From positions 18,686,414 through 18,750,413 of the forward strand of contig ML681995.1 in NCBI GenBank assembly GCA_007922195.1: 64,000 bases of DNA. The letters are read 5' to 3'. The position numbers and the translations under genes are program-made. Origin of the DNA: Podocnemis expansa (taxonomy: Eukaryota; Chordata; Testudines; Podocnemididae). Positions 43,815-55,675 of the stretch are shown here, one piece after another. The notes below the pieces were generated by a model that worked only from the letters and a program-made list of their open reading frames with translations, made no database searches and was not told the DNA's origin. Every line of letters starts with the position of its first letter. Positions within the stretch are counted from its first letter, which is position 1.

Positions 43815-43920
43815 GTGTAAGGTACCTATCAATGTCTGTAAGAAGGTCCTGGGTTCAATTCCCAGGTGGTTGGACTTGATGACCTTATGAGGTCCCTTCC
43901 AAACCTATGATTTGATTCCC
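43815..43920 (+). mobile_element. tRNA-derived SINE with CR1-like tail
   Basis: It contains a B-box-like ggtcctgggttcaattccc, then ggttggacttgatgacctta, then tgaggtcccttccaaaccta and tgatttgattcc. The tail is the CR1 3' end, which implies that CR1 machinery moved it. The head is decayed. Confidence 0.65.
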
Positions 43921-44689
43921 TTCTATTTAAGGGGTAACCTCACATTACAGAATTTTGAGCTACTGTATTGGCAACAATAATAAAATGAAATTGCTTTGCT
44001 AATAGAGTGAGGTCCTGGTCGACCACTGAGGCTCCTATGGCTTGCTTGATCATGAACCACTCAGGCCAAATCTTGAGTTTCATGAGGCTCAGGGAAACAC
44101 CTGTCAGTTTAAATAACTATGGGGCTCTACTGGTCTGCAGGATCTTTTCAATGAAAGAGCCTTACACAGCTGTGTTCTAAATATCTATTTCTTAGTGACA
44201 CACAAAGGATACATATGTCAGACAACTTTATTGTACTCCGCATTCCCAATACACAGACAAACTTCACCTGATGACCAGTCAGGCTCCACCCAGCTAGGTG
44301 TGCCAGTGAACTCTCTGCATGGTTGTGCAAAGAGGTAAAAATTTTAGCAGTTTGGTGTTGGACTGCCCCATTTTCAACAATTATTTTCAACACTATTTCC
44401 CACAATGGCATTGTACAGGTAAAACTAGCTACTTCTGTTAACTCTATTAAACCTCTCACATTCTTCAATATCTCTAAGTAACAAAATATAACCAATCACG
44501 CAGATGTGACAGTGCTGTTTCAGGGTTAACTAAGGAGTTTGGATTTTTTTCTCTCATGACAAGAAGTGATTTGACCCCACCTTCCTCAGTACACTGTACC
44601 TCACTGTTTGAATCTAAACCTTGCTGTAACCATCTTACCTGATCCTATGACTTCTACTTCCCTGTATATATTTTCCTTCCATTTTGTAA
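43921..44689. other. intergenic sequence
   Basis: No features recognised; open frames here lack known domains. Confidence 0.4.
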
Positions 44690-44812
44690 GTTAGAATAGA
44701 ATCGAATCATAGGGTTGGAAGGGACTTCATAAGGTCATCAAGTCCAACTTCCTGGGGTTTGAACCCCAGCCCTTCTGCACACAAAATGACTGTGCTAGCC
44801 ACTACACTATTT
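44690..44812 (-). mobile_element. tRNA-derived SINE with CR1-like tail
   Basis: Antisense copy. The plus strand begins agaatcgaatcatagggttg, then gaagggacttcataaggtca, and ends with the complement of the B box (ggtttgaaccccag) and an A-box-like tgctagccacta. The full head is present. Confidence 0.75.
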
Positions 44813-44827
44813 ACATATGCTTCCCCC

Positions 44828-44932
44828 ATCCCCATTCAAAGCATCCAAAGAAGTGGGAATTTCTCCCATGAAAGCTCATGTGATAAATAAATTTGTTAGT
44901 CTTTAAAGATGCCCCAAGACTCCTTGTTTGCC
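44828..44932 (+). mobile_element. PLE 3'-end fragment
   Basis: Sense copy: aagcatccaaagaagtggga, then atttctcccatgaaagctca, then gataaataaatttgttagtc and ccaagactccttgtttgcc. Confidence 0.85.
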
Positions 44933-45098
44933 TTTGGAACTTGTCAACATGCAATACCAAGAGCAGCCAGAGTGCAAGCTACGTTGGTCATTGCACCCTC
45001 TCCTGCTCCTTAATGCCACCTGTGCAGGCAAAAGGGCATAAAGCTAACACTATGGCTCATGCACAGGGATTCTTGTGCCAGGGATATACCCTTTAGTG

Positions 45099-45266
45099 CA
45101 GTTGTCTCAAACTCAAATCAGCATGAGGGCCACATGAGGACTAGTACGTTAACCCGAGGGCTGCACCACTGAAACCTTTTCATACAATGATATTGTAACT
45201 ATTGGTAAAAAGTGTCATTGCACGCTGCAGGAAACAGCTTTAGGGGATGTGTGTTTGAGACCCCTG
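45099..45266. mobile_element. hAT-type MITE, ctcaaactcaaatca family, copy 2
   Basis: The left end cagttgtctcaaactcaaat and the right-end complement caggggtctcaaacacac are inverted. The heptamer tttagtg flanks both sides (45092-45098, 45267-45273). The inside matches 19498-19667. Confidence 0.75.
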
Positions 45267-45273
45267 TTTAGTG

Positions 45274-45744
45274 GATGGGCCTTATAACTTCTGTGCACCA
45301 GCAAATTCTTCTGATGCTTGGATGCTAGGTCCCAGTTTCCTCCTTTAATAGATATGCCTCTTAACTCATATGTGAAAAAGAAACCCACAGAGAAGTTACT
45401 GACAAAGGAATCAATATAAATTCTTAAGGTTTGTCTTTACTGCTTAAAAAACTGCAAACTTTTACCTCAGGATACCTAACACACATGAGCAATCCTGAGG
45501 TTAAAAACACTTCACTTTGCAGCAAAACTAAACTCAGCAAGGCAGGTGTGTTGTTGTGCCTGAAAAAAAAGGGGAGACAGGCTCCACCCCACCCCCCACC
45601 AAATGGATCTGGCCCCAGCTGCTGCCAACCAGCAACAGGCAGGCCGGGGCCCAATCCAGCTCCTGCCACTACCAGCCAGTGCGCCCCATCAACTCGGGGC
45701 AGGGCTGGAGACACCCTGCACCAAAGTCAATCCCAGGTGGCAAT
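45274..45744. other. intergenic sequence
   Basis: Includes a GC-rich block near 45570-45730 that resembles composite MITE interior but lacks paired ends. Confidence 0.35.
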
Positions 45745-47760
45745 ATCATAAAATCATAGGGATGGAAGGGACCTCATAGGTCATCTAGTCCAACCCCCTG
45801 CCAGAGGCAGGACCTCTCCCACTAAACCATCCCAGTCATGGTTTTGTCCAGCCAGGCCTTAAACACCTCCAAAGATGGAGACTCCACCACCTCCCTCGGC
45901 AGCTCATTCCAAGGCTTCACCACTCGCCTAGAAAAAATGTTTTTTCTAATATCCAGCCTCGACCTCCCTATCCACAACTTGAGACCATTGGTCCTCGTTC
46001 TGTCCTCTGTTATTACAGAGAATAGTCAAGCTCTATCTTCCTTAGAGCATCCCTTCAAGTAGTTGAAGGCTGCTATCAAATCCCCCCTCAATCTTCTCTT
46101 CTGCAGACTAAATAAGCCTAATGCTTTCAGTCTTTCCTCATAGGGCTTGTGCTCCAGCCCTTTAATCATCTTGGTTGCCCTCCTATGAACTCTCTCTAGC
46201 ATGTCCCTGTCCTTTTTGTAGTGGGGAGCCCAAAACTGGACACAGTATTCTAGATGTGGCCTCACCAGTGCAGAATAGAGGGGAATGAGCACATCCCTTG
46301 ATCTGCTGGTAATACTTCTTTTGATGCAGCCCAGTATGCCAGTGGCCTTTTTGGCAGCAAGAGCACACTGCTGACTCATATCTAGCTTCCCATCCACCAT
46401 GACTCCCAGGTCCTTTTCTACACTGCTGCTACTTAGCTGAATGTTTCCCAGCCTGTAGCGGTGCATGGGGTTTTTCCGTCCCACATGCAGGATTTTACAC
46501 TTGTCCTTATTGAACCTCATAAGATTTTTATTGGCCCACTGTTCCAATTTATCTAGGTCTCCCTGAATCCTGTCCTTGCCCTCCAACGTGTCTACTGGTC
46601 CCCCCAGCTTGGTGTCATCCGCAAACTTACTGAGAGTGCAGTCTGTTCCATCATCCAGATCACTGGTGAAAATGTTGAACAGAACTGGCCCCAGGACCGA
46701 CCCCTGGGGCACACCACTCGTGACTGGTTGCCAGCTAGACATGGAACCATTGATTCCTACACGCTGAAACCGTTGATCTAGCCAGTTTTCTATCCACCTT
46801 ATAGTCCACCTCTTCAACCCATACTTCCTTAATTTGCCAATGAGAATGCTGTGGGAAACTGTATCAAAAGCCTTGCTAAAATCAAGGTATATCACATCAA
46901 CGGTTCTTCCTGCATCCAGAAAACCAGTCATCTGATCATAGAAGGAGATGAGATTGGTCAGGCATGATTTGGTAAATCCATGCTGACTGTTCCTGATCAC
47001 TTTATTTTCCTCTAAGTGTTTGAGGATGGATTCTTTGAGAACCTGCTCCATAATTTTTCCAGGGATTGAGGTGAGGCTGACTGGTCTGTAATTCCCCGGA
47101 TCCTCCTTTTTCCCTTTCTTGAAAATAGGCACTACATTTGCTTTTTTCCAATCCTCTGGCACTTCCCCCTGATCTCCATGAGTTTTGAAAGATAACGGCC
47201 AGCGGTGCTGCTATCTCATCAGCCAATTCCCTTAGCACCTTTGGATGCAGTTCATCCGGCCCCATGGACTTGCACATCCAGCTTCTTTAAGCAGTCCCTA
47301 ACCTGACCTTCCGTCACCAAGGGCCTCTCTTCTTCTCTCCAATCTGCCATACCCATGGTAGTGGGCTGGGAGCTGACCCTGCCTGTGAAAACTGAAGCAA
47401 AAAATGCATTGAGCACTTCAACTTTTTCCTCATCCTCTGTCACAAGGGTGCCTGCCCTATTCAGCAAGGGGCCTACACCATCCCTGATCCTCTTCTTGTT
47501 ATCAACATACTTGTAGAACCCCTTCTTGTTATCCTTTACATCCCTCGCTAGCCGCAGCTCCATTTGTCCTTTGGCCTTTCTGATTTTATCCCTGCAGTCT
47601 CAAGCAATATCTTTATATGCCTCCTTGGTCATCTGACCAAGCTTCCACTTCCTGTAAGCTTCCTTTTTATGTTTAAGCTCAGAGCAGAGTTCTAGGCTAA
47701 GCCATCCTGGCTGCCTCACGTTTGTTCTTTACCGTAATTGGAATGGCAACTTCCTGTGCC
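45745..47760 (-). mobile_element. CR1 LINE, 5'-truncated antisense copy
   Basis: Keeps the region from the EN-RT linker through the RT to the 3' end (plus strand starts aaaatcatagggatggaagg). It is about 2 kb and more intact in the RT than the copy at 13.8 kb. Upstream CR1 parts are missing, as in most CR1 insertions. Confidence 0.93.
46026..47563 (-). pseudogene. CR1 reverse transcriptase fragment
   Basis: An open frame of 378 codons (46026-47162) has [65 protein letters not shown] and the catalytic FADD near 46615-46627. It ends early at KEDRA. Upstream pieces at 47002-47563 carry [18 protein letters not shown] and [19 protein letters not shown] in shifted frames. The RT core itself shows no break. 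Confidence 0.9.
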
Positions 47761-48403
47761 TTAGCAGGGTTTCTTTTAAATATAACCAATATAAGGATGA
47801 CCTCAGCAGATTTACCTTCTGAAGTGCCTTGTTGTCATTGTGTATTTACTTTGGGATAACTCAAGCATGTTAATTACTGAGGAGAAAAATATACTTGTAT
47901 TCAGCTTGGAAGACAAGGCCTTAGACTAAGGACAAAGTACTAAGTGGATGGAGTGAGAGGAAAGGGTGATGAAGACTCAGAAAATTATAAATATAAAATG
48001 CTGCTTTTGCTCAAAACATTTCAAAAGTATTTTAATATAAAATGTACATTAAAGAAAATCCACAACCTTTTACTTTGTGGGTATGTAATCTTGTTAATTT
48101 ACTGTGTAACACAACAAGGGCTACTCAGTTTCTGATCCTTGTACAGACCTGCAGTGGGGAGGATATGAAAAAGCTTCCCTCTACCTCTCACTCTACGTAA
48201 GATAAGGGTCAGATAGTCTCAATCCTGTGCTTGGGAGAAGAATCAGAGTGAGTTACAAATGCAGAGACAGCTTCTGATTTTAGCCATTTTGAACGTGGTT
48301 GTTTGCACTCCATTTTGTGTCTCCTCCTTCCTACGTTTTTGGCATTCTTTCTGGACAGGCGTAGGATGAGTTAAAAAATGGTCATGTGGTATAAATCTGC
48401 CCA
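47761..48403. other. intergenic sequence
   Basis: Nothing recognised. Confidence 0.4.
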
Positions 48404-48411
48404 GAAACAAC

Positions 48412-48730
48412 CAGAGGTGGCTTCTGGAGTAGGCAAAGCAGGTGCTTGCCTAGGGCACTGAGCAGTAAGGGTCTCCATCCCTGCCTATCCCAAAAAGCCA
48501 CATCTGCCCCTGAGAGGTAAGTCCTTCAGGGAGCCATGGTTGCACGGGCAGCCATGGGAACCCAGGGCCGCAAAGGGGGCCAGCCACAGGGAGGGGGCTG
48601 GCTGAATGGAGTCAGGGCCATGGGGAAGGCCAGTGCTGTCTGGCGAGGCTGCGGCTGGCCTCAGGAAGCTTATAGTGGACCCCACAATGAGCCTTCACCT
48701 AGGGTCCCCCAAAGCCTAAGGCTGCCTCTG
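48412..48730. mobile_element. hAT-type MITE with perfect 8-bp duplication
   Basis: The ends cagaggtggcttctgg and the complement cagaggcagccttagg are inverted. Exact gaaacaac copies flank it at 48404-48411 and 48731-48738. A related terminus, cagaggtggccttagg, occurs at 58304. Confidence 0.87.
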
Positions 48731-49010
48731 GAAACAACTGATGCAAAGGATTGAGCAAATAGCACTCTGATCTACTCACCCTAGTGGTAGCAGTACCTGC
48801 TAGTGCTAGTCTTGTCATCTCACGTGCTTATGAGAAGAAAAGAAGAGCTTCCCTGTTGTGTCCCTGGTGTCTCATCTTCATCATGCCTGTGCTCCTGCCC
48901 ACTGTTCCTGGTGTCCATGTCCCTCCCCCTGTCATCCTAAGGCTGGTCCCAATCCTGATCCAGTGTGATGTTCATCAGTCAGCTTCACCTTTCTGAGACT
49001 ATGACATACC

Positions 49011-49314
49011 CAGGGGTTAAAGTAAGCTTGCATTCTGGGGCCCACAAATTTGAGGGACCAGAGTTCCAGGGCCCCAAAAATAGAAAAATGGGATGGAAAT
49101 GCCTGTTCTGCCCTGCCCTGGCCCAGGAACTACAGCCAGGCTGGGTGAGTTTTTAAATCTCCCACCCTGAGCATGCTTAGATGTGTGCTCAGGGCAGGAG
49201 CACCCTGGTCAGGGAGCAGCTCCATCCAGGTAATGGGATGAAGGTGGGGGTTGGGAAGTCAGCAGGGGGCCCAGAGGTTAGGAGGGTTCCAGGGCCTGCC
49301 AAATTATACCACTG
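49011..49314. mobile_element. hAT-type MITE, ggggttaaag family, copy 2
   Basis: Begins caggggttaaagtaagc and ends with taccactg. Flanks gacatacc and gatatacc match at 7 of 8 bases. Internal ccagggccccaaaaataga links it to copies 1 and 3. Confidence 0.78.
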
Positions 49315-49322
49315 GATATACC

Positions 49323-49680
49323 TGTTTTAGTGATAAGTTTTCATTGTTAGTTACCCCTCTTGGTTTGATTTAGGATCCTGACTTTATGCCTTTGTATTGC
49401 TAGACTAACTTCCAAGCTGTTTGTGGTTAAGAAATTACCATATTTGTTTAGTATATATCACCTCCCTTAACCTTTCCTGTGGCAAAGTGGGGTTCACCAC
49501 TGGTGACCGATATAGTAGGCATAGAACTGGAGGTGGGTGGGTCTTTTTATTGGTCAAAGGATGCCCAACACGCCATGTCTCTCAAAATATCTTATGATGT
49601 CTTTTCAATGCAGGTCCTAATCATGGATTTCAAATAGTCGTTCTCATCTTTCCTCCCTGTTGAAGGAAGAGAGAAGGGTA
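49323..49680. other. intergenic sequence
   Basis: No feature recognised. Confidence 0.35.
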
Positions 49681-50220
49681 GGGACCATTGAATTGTGGAA
49701 GTAAATGCATAGTCATGCATGTGGTATCAGAAAGAGAGAGCTTTGGATTCTTTGACCATGGAATGTTGTTCCAAGAAGGATTGCTAGGAAGACATGGGAT
49801 CCACCTAACCAAGAAAGGGAAGAGCATCTTTCCAAATAGACTTGCTAACCTAATGAAGAAGGCTTTAAATAGGTTTGCTGGGGGATGGAGACCTAAGCTC
49901 TGAGGTAAGCGGGGAAGTTACATACCAGAAGGAAGCACAAGCAGGTGCAACATGGGAGGCCTCCTGATTCAGACTGACAAAGTAGGGCAATCAGCTAGTT
50001 ATCGTAGGTGTCTTCACACAAACACAAGAAGCCTGGGAAACGAGCAGGAGGAATTGTAAGTCCTGGCACAGTCAAGGAACATTGATGTGACTGTAATGCA
50101 GAGACTTGGCGGTGTAACTCACATGACTGGCATGCTGTCATGGATGCGCTTAAACTGTTCAGGAAGGACAGGCAGGGGGAGACAAGGTGGAGGAGTTGCA
50201 CTATATGTAGGAAAACAATA
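49681..50220 (+). mobile_element. CR1 fragment, ORF1 end to endonuclease start
   Basis: Encodes FGFFDHGMLFQEGLLGRHGI, then HLTKKGKSIF, and decayed endonuclease text. CR1 homology stops exactly where a MITE begins, at 50222. The remainder is not found directly beyond it. Confidence 0.8.
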
Positions 50221-50221
50221 T

Positions 50222-50529
50222 GAGTATGTCTACACTAGGGGCTAAAGTCGACTTAAAGAGGCTTAAGTCAACTTAAGGAACGCCCTGGCCACATTTGGAG
50301 TTCTTTAAGCACTTGCTTAAGTTGACTTAATAACTCCTGCCCTTCAAGTTGACTTCAAGGGTTAAGTTGACTTTTATTATGTCAGCTTAACACAATGTGG
50401 CCATTAAAGTCAACTTAATAAAGTTGACTTAGTTCAGTGGGGCCATTTAAGTTGATTTTACAAAGTTGACTTAAGCCAGGGGACCCATTTAAAGTCAACT
50501 TTAGTAAGTCAACTTTAAATGGGTCCCCT
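50222..50529. mobile_element. palindrome-rich MITE, left part
   Basis: It starts gagtatgtctacactagggg, the same terminus as the complement of the 36448-36873 right end, and carries the same repeated aagtcaactt units in reverse order. An LTR-like unit was inserted after 50529. It lies within a CR1 fragment. Confidence 0.83.
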
Positions 50530-51810
50530 TGTTGGGGAAAAAGTTTGTGTTTTAATGTATGTATATTGTTGTTATGTTTGAATGTATTATACTTGGGTTT
50601 TCCCACCCCTAGAAGTGGGCGCCTTACATTATGTAACTGCTCATCATGTTGTGCAGTAGCTTGAGTGACATTAGGCTGCTGGCAAGTTGCAAGACCTGGA
50701 GTCTGCCTAGAGACAGTGTATGGGACACAGCAGCCTGAGTGCCATGCACAACCAAGTAAAGAGCCGTGCGCAGCCTTCCAGAAAGTGCCACATAGATTCT
50801 AATGGGTTTTCTAGACTGTTCTCCATGGGGGGGCAGGGAATGGCACACAGTGATTGGCCAGTTTAGTTTGAATGGACCCTACATTTAAGGAGGGCACTGA
50901 CCATTAGCAGGGTCTTCAAGCGGGGGTTTGGCACACAATAGGATTCAGCGTAGGACCTTCGGCTTGTTGATTGGGGAGCTGGGGAGGATTGGAGAGAAAG
51001 AACTATTGGGTGCTTGCTTCCCAGTAGCGTGCTGGCTCAGCCTCTACCACATGCTCCATTGAGACTCTCCCGTTAGACTTGCATGGTGGGATTACCAGCC
51101 CATTTGGGGCCAGAAGCAGATAAGTGACGATCCAGGGTGGGAGGATCTTCGGACCCAGATCCAGAAGTAAATGAGAAAGAAAGGCAGTTCATCAGGGCCT
51201 AGAGAGAGGGCCACTGACCATAACTCAGTGGTTACCAACTCGGCCTTCGCCTGGAGTTCTGAAGAGGACCTTCATCGAGAACCTGTGGGACTGGAACTAA
51301 GACCCCAAAGACCTATCTTGGACTCTGTTTCTGGGGTCAAAGGACTCTAGTTACAGGACTGGCCACCAGCGGCCCAGAAGAAGATGGTACATGCTGGGAG
51401 GACGCCGGACCTGGACCCAGAAGCAGATGGGGATCATCGGGGGACGGTGGTCATGACCAGTGCCCCGCCGGGCAAAGACTAACTGTGAATACTCCCTCCC
51501 CCCACTTCTGAAGGGATCCCTTGGACAAGGGAGTGTCACTGTGCTGAGCCCATTGTTTGTTCTTGCAGTTTGCCTCATATTGTTTTGGGTACTGAAAGGG
51601 AGAGGGCTATTTGTTCATAGGTTCATTTTGACTGCATAATAAAATCTATTACTGGTTAAGACTTACCTGTGAGTGTGGCTGTGTTTCTTCCTTGCCATTT
51701 AACTGGGGCTAACAGATGCCTCAAGTGGGGACGGATTCCTGAAGTAACAAGGGACCTTAAAGTGCTTGGCCTTGTTATTTGTGGTTGAGAGAATCAGACT
51801 CCCCACAATA
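50530..51810 (+). mobile_element. LTR-like insertion inside the MITE
   Basis: About 1.28 kb starting tgttggggaaaaag and ending gactccccacaata. The MITE sequence resumes at 51811, and ccct appears on both sides (50526-50529, 51811-51814), a 4-bp duplication. A cataataaaatctatt polyadenylation-like signal is at about 51635-51650, followed by about 160 bases of U5-like text. No coding region, so probably a solo LTR of an endogenous retrovirus. Confidence 0.62.
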
Positions 51811-51888
51811 CCCTCACTTATGTTAACTTTATAAAGTTGACTTAATGCAATGTGGCCTCACTAAGTCAGGTAAGGTCTACTTAAAGCC
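51811..51888. mobile_element. palindrome-rich MITE, right part (truncated)
   Basis: Continues the MITE with aactttataaagttgactta, then atgcaatgtggcctcac, and ends after aaggtctacttaaagcc, about 60 bases short of the expected terminus. DIRS sequence follows directly. Confidence 0.75.
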
Positions 51889-53275
51889 TACTCGGCGGAT
51901 AGTTATCGCCGAGGCCATAGTGCGGGCGGCTGTATCCACCGCATCATGGCCCTAGAGGAGGAGGCCCTGGGAGATTAGCTGACCTTCCTCCAGAAATGCA
52001 TCATACTCTTCTCTGGCCTCTGGTGGGAGTAAGCGTCAGAATTTCGCGACCGACTCCCACACGTCCAGCAAATATCTGCTTGTCAGGGCTTGGTTATTTG
52101 CCACTCATAGCTGGAAGGCTGAGGAGGAGTAGACCTTACGGCCCAAGAGGTCCAGTTCCCTGCCTTCCCTGGAAGACGGGAGGGGGTTATCAGGGGGCTC
52201 ACCCGGGCCTATCACCATTTGCACCATGTCCCTCGGGAGGACCAGATAATCGGCAAGGGAAGGGAAGTCTGACTCATGGACCCAGTACTTAAGTCTCGCC
52301 GTGTCCAAAACCAGGGCAATGGAGCTTGTACTCTGCCACCGGGAGGACGTGAGGTCCCAGATGCTAGGGTGGAGTGGGACTGTCAGGGGTTCTGCCGAGG
52401 CAAAGGCCGGCCCAAAGAGGGTATCCGGAGGGCGACCAAAGGGTTGCACCTCCATCCCTAAATGGGCCGTGGCCCATGCAACAAGTCCAAATGCGCCGAC
52501 AGGTTCCCCATATAGGAGCCCGGTGCCGGGGACAAAGTGGTACCGGGAGCTCATCGTGAGGGAGAAGGAGTCTCCCGGGGGGACCATTCCTGTGGGTGGA
52601 AGCAGAACGGTGACAGTGCCAAAGTGTGGCACCAAGGTTGCTTGGAGACCCTCGATGGCCCCTTCTCTGGGCTGAGAGCAGGGGAAGGAGTGCGAGACTC
52701 CAGGGGAGGTACTGGCTATGGTAAGGTGATATGTTGCCGTGGGGATGGTCCTGTAGGAATATGTGGGCAAAGTCGCTCATAACTGTATTAACCTATTCAT
52801 GGTATTCAGATGGAGCAATCGTTGACCACATGGCTCTCGCCCAGGCACCAGAGGCACTTCTTGTGGGGGTCATCTCATGGGAAGACCTTGCCGCATTTGG
52901 CGCAGAGGTTTAAACCCCAGCATGGTGGAGGAGCGTGATGTTGATGTGCCAGCTCGAGGGAGGGAACCTTCTTCGGTGGAACTAGGTCCACGAATAGGTG
53001 CTCCCAATTGAGTGGAAAGCTCATAAACAGTGAAGACGAATGACAGGCTGCTTGCAGATGCAAGGCGCGGGCTGTTCCATGAACCAATGCTGAGGTGGAC
53101 AAAATGGAACGGGGTAGGGGCCAGGTAGCGGCCACATATATAGCCATGGGGTGGTGCGGGGGGGCGGTGGCCGCCTGACCTCTTCTGACAGGCTAGGGCA
53201 AAAAGTTCCAACCAATTGCGTGCTGCAGCGCGGATACACCTATTACTAAATGTATCCGAGCAGCGCTTGAAGAAG
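51889..53275 (-). mobile_element. DIRS-like element, gag and right-end fragment
   Basis: The minus strand encodes gag-like text (WVHESDFPSLADYLVLPRD, then ELDLLGRKVYSSSAFQL), the same block as in the DIRS copy at 30.3-31.0 kb. The right end (tgctgcagcgcggatacacc, then tattactaaatgtatccgag) aligns with 33180-33223. The RT and recombinase are deleted. The frame 52105-52770 is open for 221 codons. Confidence 0.78.
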
Positions 53276-53792
53276 AACCCTTCATTATCCTTCACATCCC
53301 TTACTAGCTCCAACTCCAACTGTGTTTTGGCCTTCCTAATTTTACCCCTGCTGAACATTCACCAAACAACATTTTTATACTCCCCCCCAGTCAGCTGACC
53401 ATTCTTCCACATCTTATAATTTTCTTTTATGTGTATAAGCTCACCAAAGTCTTCTTTGTTAAGTCAAGCTGGTTGTCTATCATATTTGCTATCCTTTCTA
53501 CACATCAGGATGGTCTGTTCCTGCACTCTCAATAAGGTTTCTTTAAAATACAGCCAGGTTTCCTAGCCTCCTTTCCCCCTCATATTAGCCTCCCGGGGGA
53601 TCCTGCCCATCAGCTCCCTAAGGGCGTCAAAGTGTGCTTTTCTGAAATCCAGGGTTCGTATTCTGCTACTCACCTTTCTCCGTTTTGTCAGGATCCTGAA
53701 CTCAACCATCTCATGGTCAGGCTGCCACTCACTTCTTCCACTACCAATTCTTACCTGTTTGTGAGCAACAGGGCAAGAGGAACACAGTCCCT
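53276..53792 (-). mobile_element. CR1 fragment, EN-RT linker, antisense
   Basis: The complement matches 15780-16260 of the full CR1 (plus strand: ttatccttcacatccctta, then gatcctgcccatcagctccc). It abuts the DIRS end on the left and a MITE on the right, and no further CR1 sequence follows. Confidence 0.8.
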
Positions 53793-53796
53793 AGTT

Positions 53797-54010
53797 CAGG
53801 GGTTTGCAACCTGCAGCTCCAGAGTTACATGCAGCTCTTTGGCTGCCCTTTTGTGGCTCTGGGCTGCAGATCCTCCCCCTGCCATTGGGAGACCCTGTGG
53901 GGGGGCTTGCTCCTGGTTCCAGGCTCCCTCTCTCCACCAGGGGACCCTGTGGCAGGCATTCTAGCCCAGTTCCCAGCTTCCCTGACGAGGAGATTGCACA
54001 CTTATCAAGC
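53797..54010. mobile_element. hAT-type MITE, gggtttgcaacctgc family, copy 1
   Basis: Starts caggggtttgcaacctgcag and has gctctttggctgccctttt inside. A related copy is at 55709-56060. The right end near 54000 (agattgcacactta) is a weak match to the expected inverted terminus. Confidence 0.5.
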
Positions 54011-54200
54011 ACTTTTAAGGTAGTTTAATTTAATTTAAAAAAATAAAATAAAATGATGTTTTTGTGCATTTTATTTCAATTTCTATCCAAATAGAGCTTA
54101 ACACAAATTGCAAGTGAAAAAATAATCATCATCTAATAAATAAGAAAGGCATTATTCAATATTTTCTAATATAAAATTGGAAAGACACATTATTCATCAC

Positions 54201-55019
54201 CAGGGGTTAAAGTAGACTGTAATGCACCAGAACTGCGTTCCAGGGCCCACCATTTTTCAGGGGCTCAGTGTTCTGAGGCCCCTAAAAATAGAAAATGGAG
54301 CTGGAACGCTGCATTCCAGGGCCCGCCATTTAAAAATAGCAGGCCCCGGAACACTGTTCCTGTGTGTTCCAGGAGGCAGGGAGTTGCCCGGGCCTGGGCT
54401 GAGGCTCCGGCCTGAGCCTGCTCTGACTGAGCATGCTCAGAGCCTCTGAGCATGCTCGGTCAGAGCAGGCTCAGGCCAGAGCCTCAACCTGGGCTGGGGG
54501 CACTCTGCAGTGACATTGTGGCCAGGTAAAGGAGCTGTGGGGGGGAGTTTGGGGCAGTATTCTCCTCAGGACTTAAAATTAGAGGGGTTTAGGGGGTGCT
54601 CACTAAGTTGGTATAACACTCTTACTAGCTGACAACTAGGGGTGTTAGGGAAATCCCTGGTTTGCGGACAGGCAAGCTGGCCAGGCGGAGAAAGGGTGTG
54701 GGGGAGGGGGTTGTCCCAGAGCAGTGGGGGAAGACTGCGCAGCACGGTGGGAGGTTGGGGGACCAGCAGCGAGATGGGGGCTGGAGGCAATAGCTGGGGT
54801 GGGGGTAGGTGTGGGGGTGGCAATAGCTGGGGTGGGGGGCAGGCATGTGGGGGGTAGTAGCTGGGGTGGGGGGCAGGTATGTGGGGGCAGTAGGTGGGAT
54901 GGGTGGCAGGCATTTGGGGGGCAGTAGCTGGGATGCATGAGGGGGGCTCGCACTGGTGTGAGGAGGGCCTGCCAATTCAGGAGGGTTCCAGGACCCACCA
55001 AATTATACCTTAACCCCTG
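54201..55019. mobile_element. hAT-type MITE, ggggttaaag family, copy 3 (longest)
   Basis: The ends caggggttaaagtagac and the complement caggggttaaggtataa are inverted. Flanks ttcatcac and attatcac match at 6 of 8. Internal tandem G-rich repeats (variants of agctggggtggggggca) at 54780-54930 produce long proline-rich frames on the minus strand. The part at 54550-54650 recurs in reverse at 63360-63480. Confidence 0.78.
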
Positions 55020-55027
55020 ATTATCAC

Positions 55028-55675
55028 CCTGGTTATTAGTAATTAGCACTACTTGTAGAATAACATGTATTTAGTTGCAAATCAACATATTTTGATGGTT
55101 ACCAGCCCATAAGACTCAAGCTTTAGGAAAATCATCTAAATGCACAAATGCAAAACACAGTTAATGAAATCAAGGTTTCCTGCTTGCTGATTTAAATCAA
55201 ACCACCTTACCCAAAAGGAATGTAGAGCAAATGAACCCATTCAAGTATCAGTCCAGCAGGGAACCTGGCAGAGAAGTTGATTGCAGTGTTTCCCAATTTT
55301 CCTGGAAGCAAATGGAAAGCAGAAGTTGAAGAGAGTAAAATCCTCCACAGTCAGACAGTGAATGTTATCTAATACACCTGCATGGTTTTTCAGTTTCCCT
55401 TGACTTACCTAACAATTATTTATAATATAATTGCTAACCAGGTCAAAGCAAGATGATGAGAAAAGGACTTGTCATTGAAACAATGGGTATTTTCAAGACT
55501 ATTACAAATTGTGTTTCCTAAAGAAAGTCTAAGCAACCCAGTAAAAGAATTGAAGTGCACTAATTAGAAATTCAGAAGAAACAGATAATAAGGAAAAACA
55601 AAGGGCAGAGACCAGATTTGTTTGCAGTAAATGTAAGGGCAATTGCAAGAGGCCCAGAATAACACAAGCAACAAA
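55028..55675. other. intergenic sequence
   Basis: AT-rich, nothing recognised. Confidence 0.4.

Noticed and set aside
45424..45751. Overlapping frames of about 100 codons on both strands
   Set aside because: GC-rich non-coding sequence with no domain or splice support.
54565..55049. Proline-rich frames on the minus strand
   Set aside because: Produced by G-rich tandem repeats inside a MITE.
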